64,000 bases of DNA from Azospirillum sp. 412522 (lineage in GTDB: Bacteria > Pseudomonadota > Alphaproteobacteria > Azospirillales > Azospirillaceae). Below, in pieces: positions 52,541 to 60,342 of the stretch. The position numbers and the translations under genes were made by a program. Each line of letters begins with the position of its first letter. Position 1 is the first letter of the stretch. The notes beneath the pieces were generated by a model. The model searched no databases. It worked only from the letters and a program-made list of their open reading frames with translations, and had not been told where the DNA came from. Location of the stretch: NCBI RefSeq assembly GCF_019805165.1, contig NZ_RWIJ01000020.1:113916-177915 (forward strand), written 5' to 3'.

Positions 52541-54355
52541 TCAGCGCGCGAGCCAGCGGCGCCAGCCGCCGTGGGCGGTGATGTCTTCCGCGCCCTTCAG
52601 CGCGATGGGTTCGCACAGGAAGCTCTTCACGGTCCCGCCGTCCTCCAGCGTCACCGTGCCGATCGCCATCGGCGGCGGCACCTCGGCGACGAAGCTGCCG
52701 AAGGCGGCCTCGGTCAGCTCCCAGACTTCCAGCTCGATGCCGCCGGTGCCGGCGGGGTCGCGGACCAGCCCCGGCTTGGCCGGGCTGGTGCCGGCCAGCG
52801 CGTAGAGGCGGTAGCCCGGCGCCGTCCGCGCCGTGCCGACCAGACGGGCCTGCCGGGCGGTCAGCTGGTGGTTCAGCGGCTGGCCGGTCAGATGCGCGCC
52901 GACGACGGCGAGGCGCACCGTGCCGGGGGCCGGGGCATCGACCTCCAGCGCCGGGCCTTCGGGCAACTGGCCGGTGGCGCCGATCGGCAGCGCCTGGGCG
53001 CGGTGGAAGCGGTCGGCCAGAGCCGCCAGCGCCCCGTCGGCGAAGGCGCGGCCGATCAGCGTGACGCCGAAGGGCAGGCCCTTTTTCAGGCCGTTGCCGC
53101 GGAAGCCGGCCGGCACGGCGATGGCGGACAGGTCCATCAGGTTGACGAAGTTGGTGTAGAGGCCGAGGTTGCTGTTCAGCCGCACCGGGTCGGCCAGCAG
53201 TTCCTCGATGGTGTAGGTCGTGCCGGTGGTGGGCAGCAGCAGGACGTCCATCTTCGCCCACTCCGCCTCCGCTTGGCGGGTCAGTTCGGCCAGCCTGTAG
53301 AAGCCGGCGAAGGCGTCCGCCGCGCCGATCCCGGCGGCACCCAGCACGATGCCGCGCACCACGGGATGGATGGAGTCCGGCTTGGTTTCGGCGAAGTCGC
53401 GGATGGCGGCCAGCCGCTCCGCCACCCAGGGACCGGAATAGAGCAGCTGGGCCGCGTCGCGGAAGGGGGCGAAGTCCACCTCCACCGCCGTGCCGCCCAG
53501 CGCCGTCAGCCGCTCGACGGCGGAGCGGAACAGGGTGGCCGCCGCCTCGTCGCCGAAGAACTCCAGCCCGTCCGCCGGCACGCCGAAACGGAAGCCGACC
53601 GGCCAGGACGCCGGCTGAACCGCCGCTGGCGGGGCCTTGCGCGAATAGGCGTCGGTTTCGTCATAGGCGCCGGTGACCTTAAGCACCGCCAGCGCGTCGC
53701 CCGCCGTGCCGGCGAAGATCGACACCACGTCCTGGGTGCGGCAGGCCGGCAGCACGCCCGAGGTGCTGACCAGCCCCTTGGTCGGCTTCAGCCCGACGAT
53801 GTTGTTGAAGGCGGCCGGAACCCGTCCCGATCCCGCCGTGTCGGTGCCGAGCGCGAAGCTGACCAGCCCCGCCCCGACGGCGACGCCCGACCCGGCGCTC
53901 GACCCGCCCGACACATAGCGCTCGTCGAACACCGACGAGCAGGCGCCGTAGGGCGACCGCGTGCCGACCAGACCGGTGGCGAACTGGTCGAGGTTGGTCT
54001 TGCCGATCAGGATGGCGCCGGCCTCGATCAGCCGCTGCACCACAGTGGCCGAGCGGTCGGGCAGGAAGGCGAAGTCGGGACAGCCGGCGGTGGTCGGCAG
54101 GCCGGCCACGTCGATGTTGTCCTTCACCGCGAAGGGGATGCCGAACAGCGGCAGCTCCGCCCCCGCCGCCTTGCGGGCGCTTGCGGCCTCCAGCTGCCGG
54201 ATGGCGTCGCTCTTTTGCACAAGGTGGATCCAGACCGGGCGTTCGCCGCGCGCGGCGATGCGGGCATAGACCTCGTCCAGCATCGCCTCGGGCGTCAGGC
54301 TGCCGTCGGCATAGGCGGCGGACAGTGCCGCGATCTCCAGATTGATCATTATCAT
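52541..54355 (-). CDS. atzF: Allophanate hydrolase
   Basis: A 604-residue protein with an N-terminal amidase-signature domain (about 1-440) and the C-terminal allophanate-hydrolase domain (about 470-600). The Ser-cisSer-Lys triad is readable as Lys in VKDNIDVAG (about 78), Ser in GGSSAGSG (about 155) and Ser in DTAGSGR (about 177). It hydrolyses allophanate to two CO2 and two NH3, the final step after the carboxylase and the carboxyguanidine deiminase. It begins 10 bp after the carboxylase stop. The start may be the first or third codon (ATG 54355 or 54349). Length and domain order are normal. Confidence 0.92.
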   Translation of the reverse strand: MIMINLEIAALSAAYADGSLTPEAMLDEVYARIAARGERPVWIHLVQKSDAIRQLEAASARKAAGAELPLFGIPFAVKDNIDVAGLPTTAGCPDFAFLPDRSATVVQRLIEAGAILIGKTNLDQFATGLVGTRSPYGACSSVFDERYVSGGSSAGSGVAVGAGLVSFALGTDTAGSGRVPAAFNNIVGLKPTKGLVSTSGVLPACRTQDVVSIFAGTAGDALAVLKVTGAYDETDAYSRKAPPAAVQPASWPVGFRFGVPADGLEFFGDEAAATLFRSAVERLTALGGTAVEVDFAPFRDAAQLLYSGPWVAERLAAIRDFAETKPDSIHPVVRGIVLGAAGIGAADAFAGFYRLAELTRQAEAEWAKMDVLLLPTTGTTYTIEELLADPVRLNSNLGLYTNFVNLMDLSAIAVPAGFRGNGLKKGLPFGVTLIGRAFADGALAALADRFHRAQALPIGATGQLPEGPALEVDAPAPGTVRLAVVGAHLTGQPLNHQLTARQARLVGTARTAPGYRLYALAGTSPAKPGLVRDPAGTGGIELEVWELTEAAFGSFVAEVPPPMAIGTVTLEDGGTVKSFLCEPIALKGAEDITAHGGWRRWLAR

Positions 54356-54365
54356 GGGGTCTTCC

Positions 54366-57300
54366 TCAGGCGGCTTCGGGCAGCAGGACGGCCAGGGTCT
54401 GGCCCAGCGTCACCGCCTGCCCCTCGGCGCAGCGGATCTCGGCGACCGTGCCGGCCACCGGCGCGGCGACGGCGATCTCCATCTTCATCGATTCCACGAT
54501 CAGCAGCGGGTCGCCGGCCTTGACGCTGCTGCCCGGCGGCGCGGCGATCTTCCAGACGCTGCCGGGCACCGGGCTCGGCACCGCTTCGCCGCCCGGCGGC
54601 AGATCGGCGCCGGTGTCCGTGCCGGCGGCGTCCGGCATCTCCGCCGCATAGCCGATCTGGCCCGACGCCTCCCAGCGCGCCCGCTCCTCCTCGAAGGCCG
54701 TCTGCTGGCGGGTCTTGAAGGCGGCGATGCCGTCGCGGTTCTCCGCCAGGAAGCGGCGGTAGTCGGCGAGGCGGAAGCTCTCCTCCTCGATGCGCAGGCT
54801 GGCCCGGCCGAGCGGGAAGTCGGCGCGGAAGGCCATCAGCTCGTCATGGCTGACGGGGTGGAAGCGGATCTGGTCGAAGTGGCGCAGCAGCCAGGGCTTG
54901 CCCGGCTCGAAGGCGTCGGTCGTCCGGTGGGTGTTCCACATCTGGCAGGTGCGGCCGACGAACTGGTAGCCGCCCGGACCCTCCATGCCGTAGACGCACA
55001 TGTAGGCGCCGCCGATGCCCACCGCGTTCTCCGGCGTCCAGGTGCGGGCCGGGTTGTATTTGGTGGTGACGAGGCGGTGGCGCGGGTCGACCGGCGTCGC
55101 CACCGGCGCGCCGAGATAGACGTCCCCCAGGCCTAGCACGAGATAGCTGGCGTCGAAGACGATGCGCTTCACCGCCTCGATGTCGTCCAGCCCGTTGATG
55201 CGGCGGATGAACTCGATGTTGCTCGGGCACCAGGGGGCGTCGGCGCGCACCGACTGCATGTATTTGGAAATGGCGAGGCGGGTTGCCTCGTCGTCCCAGG
55301 ACAGCGGCAGGTGGATGATGCGCGTCGGCACTTCCAGGTCGTCGATGGCCGCCAACTCGTCCTCGGCACCGGTCAGCCGGTCGAGCAGCGCGGCGAGCGG
55401 CAGCCGGCGGCTGTCGTAATGGATCTGCAGCGAACGGATGCCCGGCGTCAGGTCGAGGATGCCCGGCAGCGCCTGCGCCCGCAGCCAGGTTTGGAGCGCG
55501 TGGACGCGGAAGCGCAGGTCGAGATCCAGCACCAGCGGGCCGTATTCGATCAGCAGGTACTTGTCGCCGGCCCGGCGGTAGGCGACGGCCGGCCGGGTGT
55601 CGGTCGCGGGGATGTGGTGGAGGATCGGGGAATCGCCGTTTCCCTCTCCCGCCCCGGGAGAGGGTGGCGCGAAGCGCCGGGTGAGGGGTGTGCGAGGAAC
55701 AGGCGCGTGATTCTTGGATGCCCCCTCACCCTCCCACGCTTGCGCGTGGGTCCCTCCCTCTCCCGGGGCGGGAGAGGGCGAGAGCATCCCCTCCTGCACC
55801 TCTTCCAGCGCCGCCGCCTCTTCCGCCGTCAGCCGCTTGAAGCGCAGCGTGTCGCCCGGCCGGAGCTGGCCGATCTTCCACAGCTCCGCATGGACGATGG
55901 TCGCCGGGCAGACGAAGCCGCCCAGGCTGGGACCGTCCGGGCCGAGGATCACCGGCATGTCGCCGGTGAAGTCGATGGCGCCGATGGCGTAGGCGTTGTC
56001 GTGGATGTTCGACGGGTGCAGCCCGGCCTCGCCGCCGTCCTTGCGCGCCCAGGCGGGTTTCGGGCCGATCAGGCGGACGCCGGTGCGGCTGGAGTTGTAA
56101 TGCACCTCCCAGTCGGCGGCGAAGAACGTGGCGATGTCGTCTTCGGTGAAGAAGTCCGGCGCGCCGTGCGGGCCATAGAGAACGCCGATCTCCCATGCCT
56201 GGCCATAGGCGGGCCGCTCCGCTTCGGCGACCGCCTCCGCAGTCCCGGCCGGTGCGTCGCCGAGATGCAGGATGTCGCCCGGCAGCAGCGCCCGCCCGCC
56301 ATGCCCGCCGAACTTGCCGAGCGTGAAGGTGGACTTGCTGCCGAGATAGTCGGGTACGTCCAGCCCGCCCCGCACCAGCAGATAGGCGCGGCAGCCGGCG
56401 CCGCTGACCGTGCCGATGCGCAACGTGGCCCCCGCCGGCACGCTGACCGGCTGCCAGAAGGGCACCGGGGCGCCGTCGAGGTCGGCCGGCATCGCCGCAC
56501 CGGTCAGGCAGACGACCGCCTCGGCATTGAAGCGCAGCGTCGGGCCGGAGACGGTGATCTCCAGCCCCGCCGCCCCGTCCGGGTTGCCGAGCGCGCGGTT
56601 GCCGAGGCGGAAGGCCAGCGGGTCCATCGGACCCGACGGCGGCACGCCGACCTCCCAATAGCCGACGCGGCCGGGATGGTCCTGCACGGTGGTCAGCGTG
56701 CCGGGGGCGACGACCTCCAGCGTGCGCGCCGCATAGGCGACGGTTTCCAGATAACGGGTGGTGATGCCGCCCGCCGCGAAGACCGGATCGGCGGCGATCT
56801 GGCGCAGATAGGCGAGGTTGGTCTCGATCCCCGACAGGCGGCAGCGGGCCAGCGCGTCGCGCAGCTTCGCCAGGGCGTCGGCGCGGTCCGCGCCGCGCAC
56901 GATGATTTTGGCGACCAGCGGGTCGTAGAAGGGCGTGACCTCGCTGCCCTGCTCCACCCAGGTCTCGACCCGGGCATCCGCCGGGAAAGCCGCCTCGGTC
57001 AGCAGGCCGGAGCAGGGGCGGAAGTTGCGGCCCGGATCCTCGGCATAGACGCGCACCTGGATCGAGGCGCCCTGTGCCTTGTCTCTGGGCGCTTTGTTTC
57101 GGTAATCTTCCAGCGGCAGAGCCTCGCCGGCCGCCTGCCGGATCATCCAGTCGACGAGGTCGATGCCGGTGACCTCCTCGGTCACGCCATGCTCGACCTG
57201 AAGGCGGGTGTTGACCTCCAGGAAATAGGCTTCGCCGGCCGCGTCGTCATAGACGAACTCGACCGTGCCGGCGGATTGGTAGTTCACGGCGCGGCCCAGC

Positions 57301-58079
57301 CGCTCCGCCGCGTCGAACAGACGGCGGCGCAGCGCGTCGGAGAGGCCGGGGGCCGGTGTCTCCTCGATGACCTTCTGGTTGCGCCGCTGGGCGGAACAGT
57401 CGCGCTCGCCCAGCGCCACCACGGTGCCGCGGCCGTCGCCGAAGATCTGCACCTCGATGTGGCGGGCGCGCTCGATGAACTTCTCCAGGAAGACGCCGCC
57501 GTCCTTGAAGTTGTTGCGCGACAGCCGGCTGACCGCCTCGAACATCGGCTCCAGCGTTTCCGGATCCCGGCAAAGCTGCATGCCGATGCCGCCGCCGCCG
57601 GCCGTGCTCTTGATCATCACCGGATAGCCGATGCGCTCGGCCTCCGCCTTCGCATGGGCGGCGTCGGTCAGCAGGCCGCTGCCGGGGGAGAGCGGCACGC
57701 CGCTGCGCTCGGCCAGTTCGCGGGCGCTGTGCTTCAGCCCGAAGGCGCGCATCTGCTCCGGCGTCGGGCCGATGAAGGCGATGCCGGCGGCGGCGCAGGC
57801 CTCGGCGAAGCCGGGATTCTCCGACAGGAAGCCGTAGCCGGGATGGATCGCCTGGGCGCCGGTCTCCTTCGCCGCCGCCAGGATGCGGTCGGCGTTCAGA
57901 TAGCTTTCCGACACGGCGGCGGGGCCGATGCAGACGGCCTCCCCCGCCAGCGCCACATGCAGCGACTGGGCGTCGGCCTCCGAATGCACGGCGACCGAGG
58001 CGATGCCCATGCGGCGTGCCGTGCGGATGACGCGGCAGGCGATCTCGCCGCGGTTGGCGATCAGGATTTTGGTGAACAT
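54366..58079 (-). CDS. Biotin-dependent guanidine (urea) carboxylase
   Basis: A 1237-residue multidomain carboxylase: biotin carboxylase (about 1-450; GGGGIGM ATP loop, EVNTRLQVEHGVTE), carboxyltransferase parts of the AHS2 (about 460-765) and AHS1 (about 820-1020) type, and a biotinyl domain with VESMKMEI, Lys about 1199. It carboxylates guanidine to carboxyguanidine with ATP and bicarbonate; enzymes of this class under guanidine-I riboswitches, formerly called urea carboxylases, prefer guanidine. Residues about 768-813 come from an inserted intergenic-type repeat, in frame, in the AHS2-AHS1 linker. Without it the length would be the family norm of about 1190-1200. It is preceded 11 bp upstream by a DUF1989 gene and followed by allophanate hydrolase. 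Confidence 0.92.
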   Translation of the reverse strand: MFTKILIANRGEIACRVIRTARRMGIASVAVHSEADAQSLHVALAGEAVCIGPAAVSESYLNADRILAAAKETGAQAIHPGYGFLSENPGFAEACAAAGIAFIGPTPEQMRAFGLKHSARELAERSGVPLSPGSGLLTDAAHAKAEAERIGYPVMIKSTAGGGGIGMQLCRDPETLEPMFEAVSRLSRNNFKDGGVFLEKFIERARHIEVQIFGDGRGTVVALGERDCSAQRRNQKVIEETPAPGLSDALRRRLFDAAERLGRAVNYQSAGTVEFVYDDAAGEAYFLEVNTRLQVEHGVTEEVTGIDLVDWMIRQAAGEALPLEDYRNKAPRDKAQGASIQVRVYAEDPGRNFRPCSGLLTEAAFPADARVETWVEQGSEVTPFYDPLVAKIIVRGADRADALAKLRDALARCRLSGIETNLAYLRQIAADPVFAAGGITTRYLETVAYAARTLEVVAPGTLTTVQDHPGRVGYWEVGVPPSGPMDPLAFRLGNRALGNPDGAAGLEITVSGPTLRFNAEAVVCLTGAAMPADLDGAPVPFWQPVSVPAGATLRIGTVSGAGCRAYLLVRGGLDVPDYLGSKSTFTLGKFGGHGGRALLPGDILHLGDAPAGTAEAVAEAERPAYGQAWEIGVLYGPHGAPDFFTEDDIATFFAADWEVHYNSSRTGVRLIGPKPAWARKDGGEAGLHPSNIHDNAYAIGAIDFTGDMPVILGPDGPSLGGFVCPATIVHAELWKIGQLRPGDTLRFKRLTAEEAAALEEVQEGMLSPSPAPGEGGTHAQAWEGEGASKNHAPVPRTPLTRRFAPPSPGAGEGNGDSPILHHIPATDTRPAVAYRRAGDKYLLIEYGPLVLDLDLRFRVHALQTWLRAQALPGILDLTPGIRSLQIHYDSRRLPLAALLDRLTGAEDELAAIDDLEVPTRIIHLPLSWDDEATRLAISKYMQSVRADAPWCPSNIEFIRRINGLDDIEAVKRIVFDASYLVLGLGDVYLGAPVATPVDPRHRLVTTKYNPARTWTPENAVGIGGAYMCVYGMEGPGGYQFVGRTCQMWNTHRTTDAFEPGKPWLLRHFDQIRFHPVSHDELMAFRADFPLGRASLRIEEESFRLADYRRFLAENRDGIAAFKTRQQTAFEEERARWEASGQIGYAAEMPDAAGTDTGADLPPGGEAVPSPVPGSVWKIAAPPGSSVKAGDPLLIVESMKMEIAVAAPVAGTVAEIRCAEGQAVTLGQTLAVLLPEAA
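55642..55778. repeat. Repeat family B, copy 4, inside the carboxylase gene
   Basis: Hairpins CCCTCTCCC-GCCC-CGGGAGAGGG (55642-55664) and CCCTCTCCCGGGGCGGGAG (55756-55778) enclose GGGTGAGGGG and the inverse CCCCTCACCCTCCC, the same plan as the intergenic copies at 19356 and 29151. The element is about 137-138 bp and adds about 46 codons (a proline/glycine-rich segment with SPAPGEGG and SPGAGEGN) without breaking the reading frame. Confidence 0.88.
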
Positions 58080-58090
58080 GTGCGGTCCCC

Positions 58091-58750
58091 TCACGCCCGA
58101 TCCCAAACCAGCACCTCGATGGGTGTCGGGTTGTAGTCGTTGCAGGGGTTGTTGAGCTGCGGGCAGTTGGAGATCAGGACGATCACGTCCATCTCCGCCC
58201 GCATCTCCACATATTTGCCGGGACCGCTGACGCCGTCGGCGAAGGTCAGGCCGCCGTCGGGGGTGACCGGGACGTTCATGAAGAAGTTGATGTTGTGGGT
58301 GATGTCGCGCTTGGTCAGGCCGAACCGCTCGTTCTCCGCCACCGCCAGCATCCAGCTGTCGCGGCAGGCGTGCATGCACTTCTTCTCCAGCGCATAGCGC
58401 ACGGTGTTGCTTTCGGTGGCGCAGGCACCGCCCAGCGTGTCGTGCCGGCCGACGGTGTCGGCGACGATCTCCAGCATCGGGTTGCCCTGGGTGGAGATCA
58501 GCTTGGTGCCGACCGACAGGTAGACGTTGCGCTGTTCGCGGATGGTGTCGACGGCGCTGTAGCGCTCGGCCGGGTCGGCGGCGCTGTAGAACAGGGTGTC
58601 GGCGGCCTGGTTGCCCTCCAGATCGACGATGCGGAAAATCTGACCCTTGCGGACCACCTCCATCCAGTAGTCGCCGGCCGGAACGATCTTGCGGTAGGCG
58701 GCGGACTGCGCGTCGAGGGTGCTTTCCTTGGTCATGGCGGCTTCGGTCAT
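58091..58750 (-). CDS. DUF1989 protein, carboxyguanidine deiminase subunit (urea carboxylase-associated protein 1 type)
   Basis: A 219-residue DUF1989 protein. Characteristic stretches are GQIFRIVDLEGNQAADTLFYSA (about 40), STQGNPMLEIVADTVGRHD (about 85), the cysteine-containing GACATESNTVRY, and ITHNINFFMNVPV (about 145), with SNCPQLNNPCNDYNPTPIEV at the end. Paired DUF1989 proteins (CgdA/CgdB) next to guanidine carboxylase convert carboxyguanidine to allophanate, releasing ammonia. The gene lies between the second DUF1989 gene (11 bp) and the carboxylase (11 bp). Which of the two is CgdA cannot be told from sequence here. The start ATG 58750 is chosen over an ATG five codons in. Confidence 0.88.
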   Translation of the reverse strand: MTEAAMTKESTLDAQSAAYRKIVPAGDYWMEVVRKGQIFRIVDLEGNQAADTLFYSAADPAERYSAVDTIREQRNVYLSVGTKLISTQGNPMLEIVADTVGRHDTLGGACATESNTVRYALEKKCMHACRDSWMLAVAENERFGLTKRDITHNINFFMNVPVTPDGGLTFADGVSGPGKYVEMRAEMDVIVLISNCPQLNNPCNDYNPTPIEVLVWDRA

Positions 58751-58761
58751 TTTCGCGCCCC

Positions 58762-59484
58762 TCAGCCGCACAGGTGATAGAGGTGGGTGTTGGCGAAGCC
58801 GCGTCCGTTCTCCGGCCGCGAATTCTTGCAGGCATCGTCCTCGGCGACCGGCCCGGCCTTGCGGAGCTGGTAGAGGATGGGCTTGCGCGGGTACTCGGCG
58901 GCCGGGTTCAGCGGGTGAGGGCAGGTGTGGAGCAGGACCAGCGTGTCCATCTCGAAGCGCAGATCGACATGGGCGCCGGCCTTGGCGGCGGACGGGTCGA
59001 AGACCAGCGTGCCGTCCTCCCCGGTGCGCACCGTGCTGAACCAGTTGACGTTGGCGGCGAGGTCGCGGCGGCCGAGGCCGTATTTGGCGGCCTCCACCAG
59101 AAAGCTGTCGTGGCCGTTCAGCGTCCAGTCGTTGCGGTGGGTCTGGTAGTCCTTCCGGCCCCAGCGCTCGGCCACCAGCGCCTTGGTCGAGTTGCCGCAA
59201 ACCGTGTCGTGCCAGCCCGCCGTGTCCTCGACGATGGAGCAGAAGATGCGGCCCATGTCGGAATAGAGGCAGTGGCCGGCGGTCAGCTTGAAGGTGTGCT
59301 GGCACTTCAGCGTGTCGGGGGCGTTGTAGCGCTCCAGCGGGTTCTGCGGGTTGTAGAACAGCATGCCGACATTGGCGCCGCCCTCGCGGTCGATCAGGCG
59401 CAGGACCGTGCCGCGCCGGACCGTGAAGGACCAATGCTTCCCGCCGGGGATCTCGTCTTCATAGAGAACGTCTTGGCTGTCCAC
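58762..59484 (-). CDS. DUF1989 protein, carboxyguanidine deiminase subunit (urea carboxylase-associated protein 2 type)
   Basis: A 240-residue DUF1989 protein, first gene of the riboswitch operon. It contains GTVLRLIDREGGANVGMLFYNP (about 28), SIVEDTAGWHDTVCGNST (about 83), DLAANVNWFSTVR (about 140) and LLHTCPHPLNPAAEY (about 190), the same layout as its partner. I take the GTG at 59484 as start because AAGGAGG ends 7 bp before it; an upstream ATG at 59616 has no ribosome site and would translate the riboswitch leader. With its partner it forms the probable heteromeric carboxyguanidine deiminase. The 159 bp between the riboswitch and this start is leader RNA. Confidence 0.88.
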   Translation of the reverse strand: MDSQDVLYEDEIPGGKHWSFTVRRGTVLRLIDREGGANVGMLFYNPQNPLERYNAPDTLKCQHTFKLTAGHCLYSDMGRIFCSIVEDTAGWHDTVCGNSTKALVAERWGRKDYQTHRNDWTLNGHDSFLVEAAKYGLGRRDLAANVNWFSTVRTGEDGTLVFDPSAAKAGAHVDLRFEMDTLVLLHTCPHPLNPAAEYPRKPILYQLRKAGPVAEDDACKNSRPENGRGFANTHLYHLCG

Positions 59485-59643
59485 GGACTTGCCTCCTTCC
59501 CGTGCCGGGCCGTCCCGGCAAAGGCTCCCGGCGCGGCCCGCAACGGACCACGGGCCGGGTCGTCCCGGCCGGAGCGTCGTGAAGGGAGGAATGCAGGCGT
59601 AGCGGGGAAGTCCCACCGGGGCTGCACGCCTCCGTGTTCGGAA

Positions 59644-59757
59644 CCTCCCGGGCTTTTATCCCGCCGTGTGCCCGTCCGCTGTTCACCGGACAGGTCGCCG
59701 CTCTCGGACCAGCCGCCGGATCGCATCACAATGCGGACCGGCCGGAACCCTAGCGGC
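59644..59757 (-). promoter_or_regulatory. Guanidine-I (ykkC) riboswitch
   Basis: On the minus strand the conserved blocks of the class appear in order and spacing: GCTAGGGTTCCGG (5' end, about 59756-59744), CTGGTCCGAGAGCGGC (about 59715-59700) and ACGGCGGGATAAAAGCCC followed by GGGAGG (about 59667-59644). These are the P1/P2 and P3 core sequences of the guanidine-I aptamer. It lies 160 bp upstream of the first DUF1989 gene and would switch on the guanidine carboxylase operon when guanidine binds. CCTCCC at 59584-59589 (as RNA, downstream) is complementary to the GGGAGG end and may belong to the expression platform. Confidence 0.94.
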
Positions 59758-59774
59758 TTTACGCCCGATGCTTC

Positions 59775-59790
59775 GCAGGATCCGTGCCAA
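59775..59790 (-). promoter_or_regulatory. Sigma-54 (-24/-12) promoter of the guanidine operon
   Basis: Read on the minus strand, TTGGCACG (59790-59783), four bases, then CTGC (59778-59775), giving the invariant GG-N10-GC. It matches the consensus YTGGCACG-N4-TTGC at all positions except C for the first T of the -12 box. The expected transcription start, about 59763, falls directly before the riboswitch. A TGCAC half-site (NtrC-like) lies about 100 bp upstream at 59885-59889. Nitrogen control through NtrC is inferred. Confidence 0.72.
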
Positions 59791-59898
59791 CCGGCGGGAC
59801 CGCCGCATCCGGCGGATTTCCGCGCCGGGCGGCGGCAGGGCGCGGCGGAGTTGCCTAACTATCGATCAGGAAGGGCGGGATTTTGTGCATAAGCGCGG

Positions 59899-60240
59899 TT
59901 ATTGGTCTTCGCTCCCGCCGACTTCGCGGAACCAGGCGGCATAAGGTGTCGTCCGGGCCATGTGCCGGTTCAGATCCGGCGCGCCGTCGGACCACCAGAC
60001 GGGTCCCCGTTCGCCGAGTGCCTGCTTGGCCCGGTCGACGGCGGCGTGGGCCTCCGCCTCCGCATCGCGGTCGGCGGCGCGCCTTGCGGCGGCCACGGCC
60101 CGGCGCGCCTTCATCAGTTCGGCGGTCAGGCCAGCGCGGTCCTCGTCGGACAAAGCCGGATTGGCCGCGCGCCACAGCCGTCCGCGTACCACGATGTAGC
60201 GGCGGTCGGGGGTGGTGAGGGGGGCGGACTTGGCGGGCAA
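59899..60240 (-). CDS. Conserved hypothetical small protein
   Basis: A 113-residue basic protein that I recognise only as a type common in alphaproteobacteria without a known role: MPAKSAPLTTPDRRYIVVRGRLWRAANP-like start, an Ala/Arg/Lys-rich probable helix in the middle (about 40-70: LMKARRAVAAARRAADRDAE), then VWWSDGAPDLNRHMARTTPY near the end. It has no signal peptide or membrane segment. It lies 102 bp after argE on the same strand and ends about 110 bp before the sigma-54 promoter of the guanidine operon, so it is probably a separate unit or the tail of the argE operon. Confidence 0.7.
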   Translation of the reverse strand: MPAKSAPLTTPDRRYIVVRGRLWRAANPALSDEDRAGLTAELMKARRAVAAARRAADRDAEAEAHAAVDRAKQALGERGPVWWSDGAPDLNRHMARTTPYAAWFREVGGSEDQ

Positions 60241-60342
60241 GGGACTCTCCGACGCGTTTGCTGCGTGAACAGCACGGGCGTCGGAAAGGCGCGCTGCGCG
60301 CGTGCCGGACCGGATGGAAAGTCAGTTCGTCATGTCAGGCCG

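Noticed and set aside
51173..54523. Very long open frame on the plus strand opposite the guanidine importer and allophanate hydrolase
   Set aside because: It is the mirror of GC-rich codons of real minus-strand genes; the translation is Arg/Gly/His/Asp-rich with no domain, while the opposite strand has full enzyme motifs.
55311..58136. Long plus-strand frame opposite the carboxylase
   Set aside because: Same compositional shadow; no start signal and no domain.
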